NCBI RefSeq assembly: GCF_003852315.1
Contig: NZ_CP027762.1
Location: forward strand, 3,329,501 to 3,393,500
Reading direction: 5' to 3'
DNA length: 64,000 nt
Origin: Pseudomonas sp. LBUM920
Lineage (GTDB): Bacteria > Pseudomonadota > Gammaproteobacteria > Pseudomonadales > Pseudomonadaceae
Positions within the stretch are counted from its first letter, which is position 1; each line of letters begins with the position of its first letter. This document shows positions 18,038-27,226 of this stretch, piece after piece. The position numbers and the translations under genes were made by a program. A model generated the notes under the pieces. That model was not told the origin of the DNA, made no database searches, and saw only the letters and a list, made by a program, of their open reading frames with translations.

Positions 18038-18125
18038 GTGAAAGCGGGCTTGCTCGCGAATGCGGTGGTTCAGTCGATACATTCAGTGACTGACACACTG
18101 CTTTCGCAAGCAAGCCCGCTCCCAC
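18038..18125. repeat. REP doublet (REPIN-like)
   Basis: Two inverted copies of a REP core: AAGCGGGCTTGCTCGCGAA at the left and TTCGCAAGCAAGCCCGCT at the right, separated by about 40 nt. The GCGGGCTTGC core and flanking CCCAC/GTG-like ends are typical of pseudomonad REP elements moved by REP-associated RAYT transposases. It lies between convergent genes (MFS transporter and SDR). Confidence 0.85.
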
Positions 18126-18140
18126 TTTTGGTTGCCGGGT

Positions 18141-18845
18141 TTACAACAGGCCGCCGCCGTCGATGTCGATCACGGCGCCGGTGACGAAGCCATTTTCCAT
18201 GGCCAGCACGTACCCCGCCGCCACTTCTTCAGCCTGCCCCACGCGCCCAACCGGCAAGGCCCCGCCGGCCTTGGCAAACATCGCCTGGCGCTGTTCTTCT
18301 GGCAAGCCTGCATAAGCAGGCGTGTCAATCACCCCCGGGCTGATCACATTGACCCGACGTGGTGCCAGCTCCTTCGCCAGCTGTTTGCCCAGCGCCTCGG
18401 TCGCGGCGTTGATCCCGGTCTTGATGAACTGGCCGGGCGCCAATTTACGGCCCAGTTGGCCAGAGGTCAGCGTGATGCTGCCGTGCTCGTCGAGAAATGG
18501 CAGCGCCTGTTGAATCGCGCGCAGCGAGCCCCAGAGCTTCACGTTGAAATTGTCCTGGGCTTCATCCAGGTCAGTGTCGAGCAAGGGTTTGGCCCGCACC
18601 GACGGCCCAGAGGTGTAGACCAGATGGTCAAAGCGCCCCACCGCCTCGAACAAGCGTTGCAAGGACGCAGTGTCGGTCACATCGACCGGCTCGCCGCGTA
18701 CGCCGTTGTCGACACCGGAGGTCAACCGGCGCCCGGCCAGCACCACCTGTGCGCCTCGTGCCGTGGCTGCCTTGGCCACGGCGGCGCCGATACCGCTGCT
18801 GCCGCCGATGACGATGACGGTTTTACCGCTGAGGGAAGATGTCAT
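18141..18845 (-). CDS. SDR family oxidoreductase lacking the YxxxK tyrosine
   Basis: A 234-residue short-chain dehydrogenase-like protein. The Rossmann nucleotide site is intact (KTVIVIGGSSGIGAAVAKAATARGA) and the fold-typical RRVNVISPGVIDTPAY block is present. At the catalytic position, however, the sequence after the Ser strand (SITLTSGQLG) reads GQFIK where YxxxK is expected, so the catalytic Tyr is Gly. It may have an altered mechanism or be non-catalytic. Divergent from a LysR gene (101 bp between starts), which probably regulates it. Confidence 0.85.
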   Translation of the reverse strand: MTSSLSGKTVIVIGGSSGIGAAVAKAATARGAQVVLAGRRLTSGVDNGVRGEPVDVTDTASLQRLFEAVGRFDHLVYTSGPSVRAKPLLDTDLDEAQDNFNVKLWGSLRAIQQALPFLDEHGSITLTSGQLGRKLAPGQFIKTGINAATEALGKQLAKELAPRRVNVISPGVIDTPAYAGLPEEQRQAMFAKAGGALPVGRVGQAEEVAAGYVLAMENGFVTGAVIDIDGGGLL

Positions 18846-18946
18846 GGGTTAACTACCTGACTAAGAAAGTGAGCGCTGATCTTCTCAGCTTGGCAATCAG
18901 CGAAAAATCCCGGTAAAACGACAAGATCTTTAAAGGATTTTTACAA

Positions 18947-19849
18947 ATGAGCTCAACCCTCGACCTTGAAGTGTTCGTGCGCACCGCCGACACCGGCAGC
19001 CTGTCAGCGGCGGCGCGCAGCCTCAACCTCACACCGGCTGCAGCGAGCATTGCGCTCAAGCGGCTGGAAACCCGGCTGGGCATCCGCCTGCTGGCCCGCT
19101 CTACGCGCAGCATGCGCCTGACCGAAGAAGGCCGGCGCTACCTGGACAGCGTGCGGGTTGCGCTGGAAGCCTTGTCGGAAGGCGAGCAGGCGATCAAGCA
19201 ACAAGGCCAGAGCCTCAGCGGTTTATTGCAATTGGCGGCGCCCTCGGATTTTGGCCGCAATGTGCTGCTGGGCTGGCTGGATGAATTCAAGCGCGAACAC
19301 CCGAACATCCGTTTGCAGTTGTTGCTCAACGACAGCAACGCCGACTTATTCCGCGACACCGTCGACATTGCCCTGCGCTTTGGTGTGCCACGCGACTCCA
19401 GCCTGGTCGCGCTGCCGGTGGTGCCGGGCCACCACCGTATTCCCTGCGCCAGCCCCGACTATCTGGCGCGCCATGGCACACCGCGCACGCCGGCAGACCT
19501 GGCGCAGCACAGCACGCTGCGCTACATGCGCCGTGGGCAGGCCAACAACACTTGGTACTTTCGTCAGGGCGCACTGCTGCAGGAAGTCGAGGTGACGGGC
19601 GATTACCTCAGCGACGACGGCGAAATCGTGCGGCGCTGGGCGCTGGGAGGCCATGGCATTGCCTACAAGGCCAACCTGGACATCGCCAGCGATATCAAGG
19701 CCGGGCGCCTGGTGCGGTTGTTGCCTGACTGGCAAGGCGAACCCACGCCGTTCAACCTGATGTGCCCGCACCGCCTGCAAGTGTCGGAACGGGTGAAAGT
19801 GCTGCACCGATTTCTGCAGGCACGCTGTCAGGCCTTGCTCAGTGCATGA
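18947..19849 (+). CDS. LysR family transcriptional regulator
   Basis: A 300-residue LTTR of normal length. The winged helix-turn-helix occupies about residues 1-60 (LDLEVFVRTADTGSLSAAARSLNLTPAAASIALKRLETRLGIRLLARSTRS), followed by the substrate-binding domain that looks like the CrgA-type subgroup (LRYMRRGQANNTWYF, ALGGHGIAYKANLD). Divergent from the SDR gene, the usual arrangement of an LTTR with its target. Inducer unknown. Confidence 0.9.
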   Translation: MSSTLDLEVFVRTADTGSLSAAARSLNLTPAAASIALKRLETRLGIRLLARSTRSMRLTEEGRRYLDSVRVALEALSEGEQAIKQQGQSLSGLLQLAAPSDFGRNVLLGWLDEFKREHPNIRLQLLLNDSNADLFRDTVDIALRFGVPRDSSLVALPVVPGHHRIPCASPDYLARHGTPRTPADLAQHSTLRYMRRGQANNTWYFRQGALLQEVEVTGDYLSDDGEIVRRWALGGHGIAYKANLDIASDIKAGRLVRLLPDWQGEPTPFNLMCPHRLQVSERVKVLHRFLQARCQALLSA

Positions 19850-19930
19850 AGAAACGCGCGCCGGGCTTGTTCCAGAGCCCTCGAGTCTGGTATTGCAGGG
19901 TTCACGTTTCCCTGCCATGAGGAGCTTTGC

Positions 19931-20941
19931 ATGATTTACCGCACATTGGGCCAGTCCGGGTTGAAGGTCAGCGCACTGACACTGGGCACCATGATGTTTG
20001 GCGAACAGACCAACACCGAAGACTCGCTGCGCATCATCGACAAGGCCTGGGACCAGGGCATCAATTTTATCGACACCGCCGACGTCTACACCGGCGGGCG
20101 TTCCGAAGAAATCGTCGGCGAGGCCATCGTTCGTCATCGCCAGGACTGGGTGGTGGCGTCCAAGGTCGGCATCGGCCCGGCGGACGGCGTGCCGAACCGC
20201 AGCGGCTTGAGCCGCAAGCGCATTTTCAACGCGCTGGAAGCCAGCTTGACGCGCCTGGACACCGACTACCTGGACATCTATTACCTGCACCGCGAAGACC
20301 ATGACACGCCGCTGGAAGTCACGGTGTCGGCGATTGGCGACCTGATCCGCCAGGGCAAGATCCGCTATTGGGGCCTGTCCAACTACCGGGGCTGGCGCAT
20401 CGCCGAAGTGATTCGCGTGGCCGAGCGTTTGGGCGTGGACCAGCCGATCATCAGCCAGCCGCTGTACAACATCGTCAATCGCCAGGCCGAGGTCGAGCAG
20501 CTCACCGCCGCAGCCGCCTACGGCCTGGGCGTGGTGCCTTACAGCCCGTTGGCGCGCGGCGTGCTCAGCGGCAAGTACGCACCCGACGTCGCTCCTCAAG
20601 CGGGCAGCCGTGCGGCGCGTCAGGACAAGCGCATTCTGGAAACCGAATGGCGCGTGGAGTCACTGCGCATCGCCCAACAGATTCAGCAGTACACCCAAGG
20701 GCGCGGCGTCGGCATTGTCGAGTTTGCGATTGCCTGGGTGCTGAACAACTCGGCCGTGAGCTCGGCAATTGTCGGGCCGCGCACCGAAGCGCAGTGGGAT
20801 GCCTACACCGGCGCGTTGGAGGTGAAGATCAGCGCTGAAGATGAGGCCTTTATTGATTCACTGGTAACGCCGGGGCATTCGTCCACGCCGGGCTTTAATG
20901 ATGTGGGGCATTTTGTTTCGGGCCGCGTGGCACGCGCGTAG
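19931..20941 (+). CDS. Aldo/keto reductase
   Basis: A 336-residue NADPH-dependent aldo/keto reductase with TIM-barrel fold. The catalytic tetrad is visible: Asp and Tyr in IDTADVYTGGRSEE (about 47-52), Lys in VVASKVGIG (about 78) and His in DIYYLHRED (about 119). The C-terminal cofactor part includes AIVGPRTEAQW. Resembles the YajO/Gcy-like branch acting on sugars or small carbonyls; substrate unknown. A GAGG ribosome site precedes the ATG, and a REP doublet follows the stop. Confidence 0.9.
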   Translation: MIYRTLGQSGLKVSALTLGTMMFGEQTNTEDSLRIIDKAWDQGINFIDTADVYTGGRSEEIVGEAIVRHRQDWVVASKVGIGPADGVPNRSGLSRKRIFNALEASLTRLDTDYLDIYYLHREDHDTPLEVTVSAIGDLIRQGKIRYWGLSNYRGWRIAEVIRVAERLGVDQPIISQPLYNIVNRQAEVEQLTAAAAYGLGVVPYSPLARGVLSGKYAPDVAPQAGSRAARQDKRILETEWRVESLRIAQQIQQYTQGRGVGIVEFAIAWVLNNSAVSSAIVGPRTEAQWDAYTGALEVKISAEDEAFIDSLVTPGHSSTPGFNDVGHFVSGRVARA

Positions 20942-20960
20942 CGCCTGCAACGTGTAGGTG

Positions 20961-21095
20961 TGTGTGGCGAGCGGGCTTGCCCGCGTTGGGCTGCGAAGCG
21001 GCACCATCGAGGACACCGTATTGTGTCAGGCACAGCGCGGGGTCTGGTTTTGGGTCTGCTTTGCAGCCCAGCGCGGGGCAAGCCCGCTCGTCACA
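20961..21095. repeat. REP doublet, second subtype
   Basis: Inverted REP-like arms: GCGAGCGGGCTTGCCCGCG followed by TTGGGCTGC on the left, and GCAGCCCAGCGCGGGG followed by CAAGCCCGCTCGTC on the right, about 70 nt apart. Differs in sequence from the doublet near 18.1 kb. Lies between the aldo/keto reductase and the RarD-like gene. Confidence 0.82.
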
Positions 21096-21236
21096 GGCGC
21101 TTGCATGAACCTGGTGTGGTGAGAAAATTTCCTGCAAAACGCCCCAAAACAGCGCAACCGTCTTGCGCCAAAAGCACCATAATCCCCTCCTGAAATATCC
21201 CCCCTATTTATAGCTATTCGTTTTCGCGAGGACAGT

Positions 21237-22118
21237 GTGTCTAAAGGTGTTGTGTTGTCGGTATTGGCCTCGGTGTTGTTTGCCGTGATGTATTACTTCA
21301 CCTCGCTGCTCACGCCATTGAGCGGCCTGGAAATTTTCGGCTGGCGCATGTTGCTGACCGTGCCGTGCATGACCGTGTTCATGATCATCAGCGGCGAATG
21401 GCGGCGGGTCTGGGAGCTGGTGCGAATGCTGGTGGCCAGGCCGCGGCTGATCGGCGGCGTGCTGCTGTCGTCGGCCTTGCTCGGCGTGCAACTGTGGCTA
21501 TTTATGTGGGCACCGCTCAATGGGCGCAGCCTGGATGTGTCGGTCGGCTACTTCCTGCTGCCGCTGACCATGGTGCTGACCGGGCGCCTGGTGTACGGCG
21601 AACGCTTGTCGCGCCTGCAGCAGATCGCGGTATTTTTTGCCGCGCTCGGCGTGCTGAACGAGTTGTATCAGGCCGGTGGTTTTTCCTGGGCAACCCTGGT
21701 GGTGATCATTGGTTACCCGATCTATTTTGTGGTGCGCAAATACCTGACCACTGATCACCTGGGCGGGTTGTGGCTGGACATGGCGCTGATGCTGCCCGTG
21801 GCCTGGTGGTTTGTGCAGCACGGTGAACAAGGTTTTGCCGTGATGGACATTCATCCAAAGCTGTATGCATTGATTCCGATGCTGGGCGTGATCAGTGCCT
21901 CGGCACTGGTCAGCTATATCGTGGCCAGCCGGCTGTTGCCTTTCAGCCTGTTCGGGCTGCTCAGCTATGTGGAACCGGTGTTGCTGCTGGCGGTGGCGTT
22001 GATATTGGGCGAAGGCATCAAGGGCGGCCAGTGGCTGACCTATATCCCGATCTGGCTGGCGGTGATGGTGCTGGTGTACGAGGGCTTCAAGCACTTGGTG
22101 CGTCAGCGCAAAGCGTGA
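21237..22118 (+). CDS. rarD: EamA family transporter RarD-like
   Basis: A 293-residue inner-membrane protein with about ten transmembrane segments, matching the RarD branch of the drug/metabolite transporter superfamily: KGVVLSVLASVLFAVMYYFTSLLTPLSGLEIFGWRML, NGRSLDVSVGYFLLPL, SYVEPVLLLAVALILGE. RarD was named for a chloramphenicol phenotype; its true substrate is uncertain. The start is GTG, preceded by GAGG at a proper distance. A strong bidirectional terminator follows. Confidence 0.85.
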   Translation: MSKGVVLSVLASVLFAVMYYFTSLLTPLSGLEIFGWRMLLTVPCMTVFMIISGEWRRVWELVRMLVARPRLIGGVLLSSALLGVQLWLFMWAPLNGRSLDVSVGYFLLPLTMVLTGRLVYGERLSRLQQIAVFFAALGVLNELYQAGGFSWATLVVIIGYPIYFVVRKYLTTDHLGGLWLDMALMLPVAWWFVQHGEQGFAVMDIHPKLYALIPMLGVISASALVSYIVASRLLPFSLFGLLSYVEPVLLLAVALILGEGIKGGQWLTYIPIWLAVMVLVYEGFKHLVRQRKA

Positions 22119-22130
22119 TGCGCAGGCCAT

Positions 22131-22169
22131 AAAAAGCCCGGCCGAGGGTTACCTCGGCCGGGCTTTTTT
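22131..22169. terminator. Bidirectional intrinsic terminator (rarD / hppD)
   Basis: A perfect 13-bp stem (AGCCCGGCCGAGG with its complement) and GTTA loop, with an A-run on the left and a T-run on the right, so it works for both convergent genes. Confidence 0.95.
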
Positions 22170-22173
22170 ACGC

Positions 22174-23250
22174 TTAGTCGGCGGTCAATACACCACGACG
22201 CACCTGGTCACGCTCGATCGACTCGAACAGTGCCTTGAAGTTGCCCTCGCCAAACCCATCATCGCCCTTGCGCTGGATGAATTCGAAGAACACCGGGCCC
22301 ATCAGGGTTTCCGAGAAGATTTGCAGCAGCAGGCGCTTGTCTCCGGCAATCGACGAACCGTCGAGCAGAATGCCACGCGCTTGCAGTTGGTCCACCGGCT
22401 CGCCGTGGTTAGGCAGGCGGCCTTCGAGCATTTCGTAGTAGGTGTCTGGCGGCGCGGTCATGAAGCGCATGCCGATCTTCTTCAGCGCGTCCCAGGTCTT
22501 GACCAGGTCGTCGGTGAGGAACGCCACGTGCTGGATGCCTTCGCCGTTGAACTGCATCAGGAACTCTTCGATCTGGCCCGCGCCCTTGGACGATTCTTCG
22601 TTCAGCGGGATGCGGATCATGCCGTCAGGAGCGCTCATGGCCTTGGACGTCAGGCCGGTGTATTCGCCCTTGATATCGAAGTAGCGCGCCTCACGGAAGT
22701 TGAACAGCTTCTCGTAGAAGTTGGCCCAGTAGACCATGCGCCCGCGATACACGTTGTGGGTCAGGTGGTCGATGACCTTGAGGCCGGCGCCCACCGGGTT
22801 GCGGTCCACACCTTCGAGGTACACGAAGTCGATGTCATAGATCGAGTTGCCTTCGCCGAAACGGTCGATCAGGTACAGCGGCGCGCCGCCGATGCCCTTG
22901 ATGGCTGGCAGGTTAAGCTCCATCGGGCCGGTTTCGATGTGGATCGGCTGTGCGCCGAGTTCGAGCGCGCGATTGTACGCCTGCTGCGAATCCTTGACGC
23001 GGAACGCCATGCCGCACACCGACGGGCCGTGTTCGGCCGCAAAGTACGAGGCCAGGCTGTCGGGCTGGTTGTTGAGGATCAGGTTGATTTCGCCCTGGCG
23101 ATACAGGTGCACGTTCTTGGAGCGGTGGGAGGCGACTTTGGTGAAGCCCATGATCTCGAAGATCGGCTCCAGAGTGCCCGGCGTTGGCGATGCGAATTCG
23201 ATGAATTCAAAGCCCATCAGGCCCATTGGGTTTTCGTATTGGTCTGCCAT
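22174..23250 (-). CDS. hppD: 4-hydroxyphenylpyruvate dioxygenase
   Basis: A 358-residue non-haem iron dioxygenase that converts 4-hydroxyphenylpyruvate to homogentisate in tyrosine catabolism, the first step toward the homogentisate ring-cleavage route and pyomelanin. It has two VOC-fold halves. The three Fe(II) ligands are visible in DHLTHNVYRGRM, GIQHVAFLTDD and VFFEFIQRKGDDGFGEGNF. Length is typical of the short Pseudomonas enzymes. No hmgA/fahA genes are adjacent. The terminator immediately downstream is shared with rarD. Confidence 0.96.
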   Translation of the reverse strand: MADQYENPMGLMGFEFIEFASPTPGTLEPIFEIMGFTKVASHRSKNVHLYRQGEINLILNNQPDSLASYFAAEHGPSVCGMAFRVKDSQQAYNRALELGAQPIHIETGPMELNLPAIKGIGGAPLYLIDRFGEGNSIYDIDFVYLEGVDRNPVGAGLKVIDHLTHNVYRGRMVYWANFYEKLFNFREARYFDIKGEYTGLTSKAMSAPDGMIRIPLNEESSKGAGQIEEFLMQFNGEGIQHVAFLTDDLVKTWDALKKIGMRFMTAPPDTYYEMLEGRLPNHGEPVDQLQARGILLDGSSIAGDKRLLLQIFSETLMGPVFFEFIQRKGDDGFGEGNFKALFESIERDQVRRGVLTAD

Positions 23251-23495
23251 GGTGGCACCTCATCATTCTTGTCATTAACACAGGGTTATTTGCGAGCAAG
23301 GATGAGGTTGCAGGGTGGCGCACAGGACAGGCCTCGCACACTGCGCGCGAGGAAATCACCAAAGATGAGGGGGGAGCCGAGTAGCTTCATGGTTACATCA
23401 GTCTCTGACGGCCGAGGCTTGCGTGAGCGCAAGTCCATATTCTTGTATGCGTAAATCGATTCTACACAGCGTAACAGCGTTTGTCCGCACTCTTA

Positions 23496-24419
23496 TCAAA
23501 TCCTCAATGGCTTGGGCTGCGCAAGGGGTTTGTTGCACAGATGGATGCCCAGCAGGATCACCGCCCCGCCCACCAGCATCGGCGTGCTCAGGTGCTCATC
23601 CAGCAGCATGGCGCCGCAGATCACTGCCGTCAGCGGGTTGAGCGCGATGAACACGCCGGCGCGGGTTGCGCCGATACGGCGAATGCCGTCATACCAGGCG
23701 ATGTAAGCCAGCGCCGAGCCGAACACGCCCAGGTACAACAGGCTGAGCATTTGCGGTAAATGGATCGCGCTCAGGGCTTTTAATGTGAGCTTGCCACCGA
23801 CCAGTGTGGTGACCGTCAACATCGCCGTGCCCAGCAAGATCGACCAGGTGACCGTCTGCAATGGCCCCAGGCTCTGGTTGAGGCTGCGGGAAAACAGCGA
23901 GTAGGCGCCCCACCCCAACACACAGCCAAAAATCAGCAGATCGCCCAGCCAGGCGTTGGCCGCACCCTGCAGCACTTGGGGATTGCGGCTGATGATGACC
24001 GCACCCGCGCCGCCCAGGCACAAGGCAATGCCCAGGCATCTGGCCGTGCCTAGCCGCTCCTTGAACAGCCACCACGAACCCAGGCCGATCACCGCCGGGT
24101 TCAAGGCCACGATCAGCGACGCCCGCGACGCATTGATGTAATGCAGACCGTAGAAGAAACACAGGTTGTAGAAAAAGATTCCGCAGAACCCCAGCATTGC
24201 CAACTGCGCGAGTTGCCTGGCGCTGGGCCGCGCCAGGCGCACGCGTGCCAGGGCCATGAAGCCCAGCAGCGCTGCGCTGGCCAACACAAAACGCAGCGTG
24301 GCCGCCAGCAGCGGCTCCACGTCGGCTGCCAGGTAGCGGCCGGCCACAAAGGTCGCGCCCCAGATCATGGTGACAGCAGCAAGTTTGAGGTAAGTCAGGC
24401 GATCGGGAGAGGACGTCAT
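23496..24419 (-). CDS. DMT superfamily (EamA) transporter
   Basis: A 307-residue membrane protein with about ten transmembrane helices arranged as two EamA repeats: TMIWGATFVAGRYLAADVEPLLAATLRFVLA in the first half and GVFGSALAYIAWYDGIRRIGATRAGVFIALNPLTAVICGAMLLDE in the second. Probably a metabolite or amino acid exporter. It is divergent from a LysR gene with 76 bp between starts, which likely regulates it. Confidence 0.9.
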   Translation of the reverse strand: MTSSPDRLTYLKLAAVTMIWGATFVAGRYLAADVEPLLAATLRFVLASAALLGFMALARVRLARPSARQLAQLAMLGFCGIFFYNLCFFYGLHYINASRASLIVALNPAVIGLGSWWLFKERLGTARCLGIALCLGGAGAVIISRNPQVLQGAANAWLGDLLIFGCVLGWGAYSLFSRSLNQSLGPLQTVTWSILLGTAMLTVTTLVGGKLTLKALSAIHLPQMLSLLYLGVFGSALAYIAWYDGIRRIGATRAGVFIALNPLTAVICGAMLLDEHLSTPMLVGGAVILLGIHLCNKPLAQPKPLRI

Positions 24420-24495
24420 CGGTGAGGCTCAGTGGATGTCAGGATTGGGATATCCTGTGGCTAATGACTGATCATCGTAAAATGAGTAATTGCTC

Positions 24496-25374
24496 ATGAC
24501 CCTTACGCAGCTGCAAATCTTCTCGCGCGTGGCCGAGCTGCAAAGCTTCACCCACACCGCCCACCGCCTGGGTATCAGCCAGTCAGCCGTGTCGCATGCC
24601 ATCAAGGCCCTTGAGCAGGAACTGGGCGTCGAACTGTTCCGGCGCCATCAGTCCCAGGTCGAACTCAGTGATATCGGCCAGCAATTGCTGATGCGTGCGC
24701 GCACCTTGCTGGGCGTGGCCGACACCCTGCAACAGGAAGCCTCGGATGCGCGGGGCATGAAGCGCGGCACGCTGCGCATCGGCTCTTTTGGCCCGACTTC
24801 GTCCAATTGTCTGCTGCCGCGCATTCTCGAGCCATTCAGGCGTCAGCACCCGGGCATTGAGGTGCACGTGGACGAAGGCCCGGACCGCCAAGTGATCCAG
24901 TGGCTGGACGAGCGGCGCATCGACGTGGGATTTGTGGTGCTGGAACAGGAGCGCTTCGATACGTTTGCGCTGTTCAACGACCAGATGGTCGCCCTGCTGC
25001 CCGCTGCGCACCCGCTGGCTGCGCAGCCTTGCGTGACTTTGAAGGCGCTGTGTGACGACCCGTTCATTCTCACCGACGCCGGCTCGCAGGAGCTGGTCTC
25101 GCGATTGTTCAGCAGCGCGCGACTAACCCCGAATGTGCGTTACCGCTGCTCGCAACTGCTCAGTACGCTTGCGGCAGTAAGCCGCGGCGACGGCGTGAGT
25201 GTGGTGGCGCAGGCGTCCTTGCCGCAGACGCCAGACGCACGTTACCAGGTGCGCCCGCTGTCGCCACGAGTGAATCGGGACATTGGCCTGGCGGTGCTGG
25301 ACCAACGTCAGGCGACACCTGCGACCCTGGCGTTTATCCAACTGGCGCAGACGCTGAACTTCCAGCGGGGCTGA
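24496..25374 (+). CDS. LysR family transcriptional regulator
   Basis: A 292-residue LTTR. Helix-turn-helix at the N-terminus (TLTQLQIFSRVAELQSFTHTAHRLGISQSAVSHAIKALEQELGVELFRR) and a CysB/GltC-like effector domain (GTLRIGSFGPTSSNCLLPRILEPFRRQHPGIEV). An in-frame TTG lies two codons upstream; the ATG fits the family start better. Divergent from the EamA transporter. The short intergenic region contains AT-rich TGATCATCGTAAAATGAG sequence that may hold the shared operator. Confidence 0.9.
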   Translation: MTLTQLQIFSRVAELQSFTHTAHRLGISQSAVSHAIKALEQELGVELFRRHQSQVELSDIGQQLLMRARTLLGVADTLQQEASDARGMKRGTLRIGSFGPTSSNCLLPRILEPFRRQHPGIEVHVDEGPDRQVIQWLDERRIDVGFVVLEQERFDTFALFNDQMVALLPAAHPLAAQPCVTLKALCDDPFILTDAGSQELVSRLFSSARLTPNVRYRCSQLLSTLAAVSRGDGVSVVAQASLPQTPDARYQVRPLSPRVNRDIGLAVLDQRQATPATLAFIQLAQTLNFQRG

Positions 25375-25441
25375 CTCACCTGACCGCCAGGTACAGCGAG
25401 CTTATTTCGCACGCGCCATCTATCATTTGATGTATCTGATT

Positions 25442-25459
25442 AGCCCTTCGGGGCTTTTC
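25442..25459 (+). terminator. Compact intrinsic terminator with UUCG tetraloop
   Basis: AGCCC-TTCG-GGGCT followed by TTTCC. The cUUCGg tetraloop is exceptionally stable. It lies after the LysR gene and just upstream of the EAL gene, so it ends the LysR transcript. Confidence 0.75.
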
Positions 25460-25484
25460 CCATCCTGCGACAGGCCGTCTCTCC

Positions 25485-27026
25485 ATGCCCCTGACCGTAA
25501 ACGGCCCGCGAAAACGCGCCACCCGCTATTTGCTTACCACCCTCAGTGGCCTGCTGCCGATCGCGCTGGGGATGGTCATTCTGCACTGGCAAGCCGAACG
25601 CACCCTGCAACAAAGCACTGCGCAAACCGCCCGTGAAGCCGTGCGCCAGTTTGACCTGATGCTCGATAACACCACCCTCGCCGCCCAGGCCTTGCTGCCA
25701 CTGGCGGGTCAGCCGTGCGACAACGGCGCGCAGCTGGCGCTGCGTGAACAAGTCACGCGCCGGCCCTTTGTGCGCGCAACAACGTTGTCCTGGCAGAAAA
25801 ACATCTATTGCAGCTCGCTGTTCGGCGATCACTACCAGTCAGCGGTCAACCCGGATGATTACGTGGACGGGAGCCTGTGGTTGATGAATGGCAATCCGGT
25901 CACACCCGATACTGCGCTGCTGGTTAACCGGCTGGTCGAAGGCGACAAGGCGGCGTTCGCCTCGATTGATGGTTATCACCTGACCAACGCCTTGCGCTTG
26001 ATCAGCCGTTACGCACACCTGGTGTTGCAAGTGGGCCCCAACTGGCTGGATGCCGACGGCAAGGTGCACAACACGCCCGTGCCGGTGTTCGAGGTGGCCC
26101 ATCACCACCTGGCCTCGCAGCGCTATCACTACAGTGTCGACGCCGGCATGCCGGCCGGTGAAGTGTGGCGGTACATGGAAGCGCGCTATCCGGCCCTGTT
26201 CAGCCTGCTGGTGTTTTTTGGCGTACTGTCGGGCGTGCTTGCGCACTGGCTGCAAAAGCGCTCGTCTGCGCCCACCCATGAACTGCAACGCGCCTTGGGT
26301 GCCAACGAGTTCATTCCGTACTTTCAACCCGTGGTCCGCGGCGACACGCGTGAATGGGCCGGCTGTGAAGTGCTGATGCGTTGGCAGCACCCGAAAGAAG
26401 GCCTGGTGCGTCCCGACCTGTTTATCCCGTTGGCGGAGCATTCCGGCCTGATCGTGCCGATGACCCGCGCCTTGCTGCACCAGACGGCGGCGCAGTTGGC
26501 CCCGCATGCCGCGCGCTGGCGTCCGGGCTTTCATATTGGCGTGAATATCACGGCACGCCACTGTGAGGATCTGGACCTGGTGGAAGATTGTCGAACGTTT
26601 CTCGCCGCGTTCGCCCCAGGCCAAGTGACGCTGGTGCTGGAGTTGACCGAGCGTGAACTGATCAAGCCTACGGATATCACGCGTCAGCTGTTCGACGCCC
26701 TGCATCAACTGGGCGTGATGATTGCCATTGATGACTTCGGTACCGGGCACTCCAGCCTCGGTTACTTGCGCAACTTCAATGTCGATTACTTGAAAATCGA
26801 TCAAAGCTTTGTCGCCATGATTGGCGCTGATGCACTTTCACGGCATATCCTCGACAGCATCATCGAACTCTCCGGCAAGCTGGACCTGGGCATCGTGGCC
26901 GAGGGCGTGGAAACAGCAGAGCAATGTGAATATCTGGCGGCCCACGGTGTGGATTTTCTGCAGGGTTACCTGTTTGGCCGACCACTCCCCGGTGACGAAT
27001 TCATTAAGTCGCTGGCCAGCCATTGA
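25485..27026 (+). CDS. CSS-motif EAL cyclic-di-GMP phosphodiesterase
   Basis: A 513-residue inner-membrane c-di-GMP phosphodiesterase. A transmembrane helix at about 15-35 and another at about 235-255 enclose a periplasmic CSS-motif domain with two Cys: one in GQPCDNG and one in IYCSSLFGD. These can form a redox-sensitive disulfide in known relatives. The EAL domain covers about 265-510 and keeps the catalytic set: EVLMRW (EVL variant), NITARH, LELTERE, IDDFGTGHSSLGYL, LKIDQSFV and VAEGVET. It should lower c-di-GMP and favour motility over biofilm. Monocistronic. Confidence 0.93.
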   Translation: MPLTVNGPRKRATRYLLTTLSGLLPIALGMVILHWQAERTLQQSTAQTAREAVRQFDLMLDNTTLAAQALLPLAGQPCDNGAQLALREQVTRRPFVRATTLSWQKNIYCSSLFGDHYQSAVNPDDYVDGSLWLMNGNPVTPDTALLVNRLVEGDKAAFASIDGYHLTNALRLISRYAHLVLQVGPNWLDADGKVHNTPVPVFEVAHHHLASQRYHYSVDAGMPAGEVWRYMEARYPALFSLLVFFGVLSGVLAHWLQKRSSAPTHELQRALGANEFIPYFQPVVRGDTREWAGCEVLMRWQHPKEGLVRPDLFIPLAEHSGLIVPMTRALLHQTAAQLAPHAARWRPGFHIGVNITARHCEDLDLVEDCRTFLAAFAPGQVTLVLELTERELIKPTDITRQLFDALHQLGVMIAIDDFGTGHSSLGYLRNFNVDYLKIDQSFVAMIGADALSRHILDSIIELSGKLDLGIVAEGVETAEQCEYLAAHGVDFLQGYLFGRPLPGDEFIKSLASH

Positions 27027-27226
27027 ATAGCCACTCATTACGCTTGATGAAATAATCTTATTTAGGTAAACGACGTGATTTACTCGTGGGGCATTAACTA
27101 CTACAATTTTTCCTGCCTGTGCTGAACTCGCAGAAAGGCCTCTTTCTTTGAGTCACCTTATAAGCGCTTGGCTTATAGCTTTGTCTGCAGTTGATATCAG
27201 CAAACTACATTATTGGAGTACAGATT

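Noticed and set aside
16703..18082. About 460-codon minus-strand frame opposite the MFS transporter
   Set aside because: Translation is His/Gln/Arg-rich and lacks any domain; the MFS protein on the plus strand is clear.
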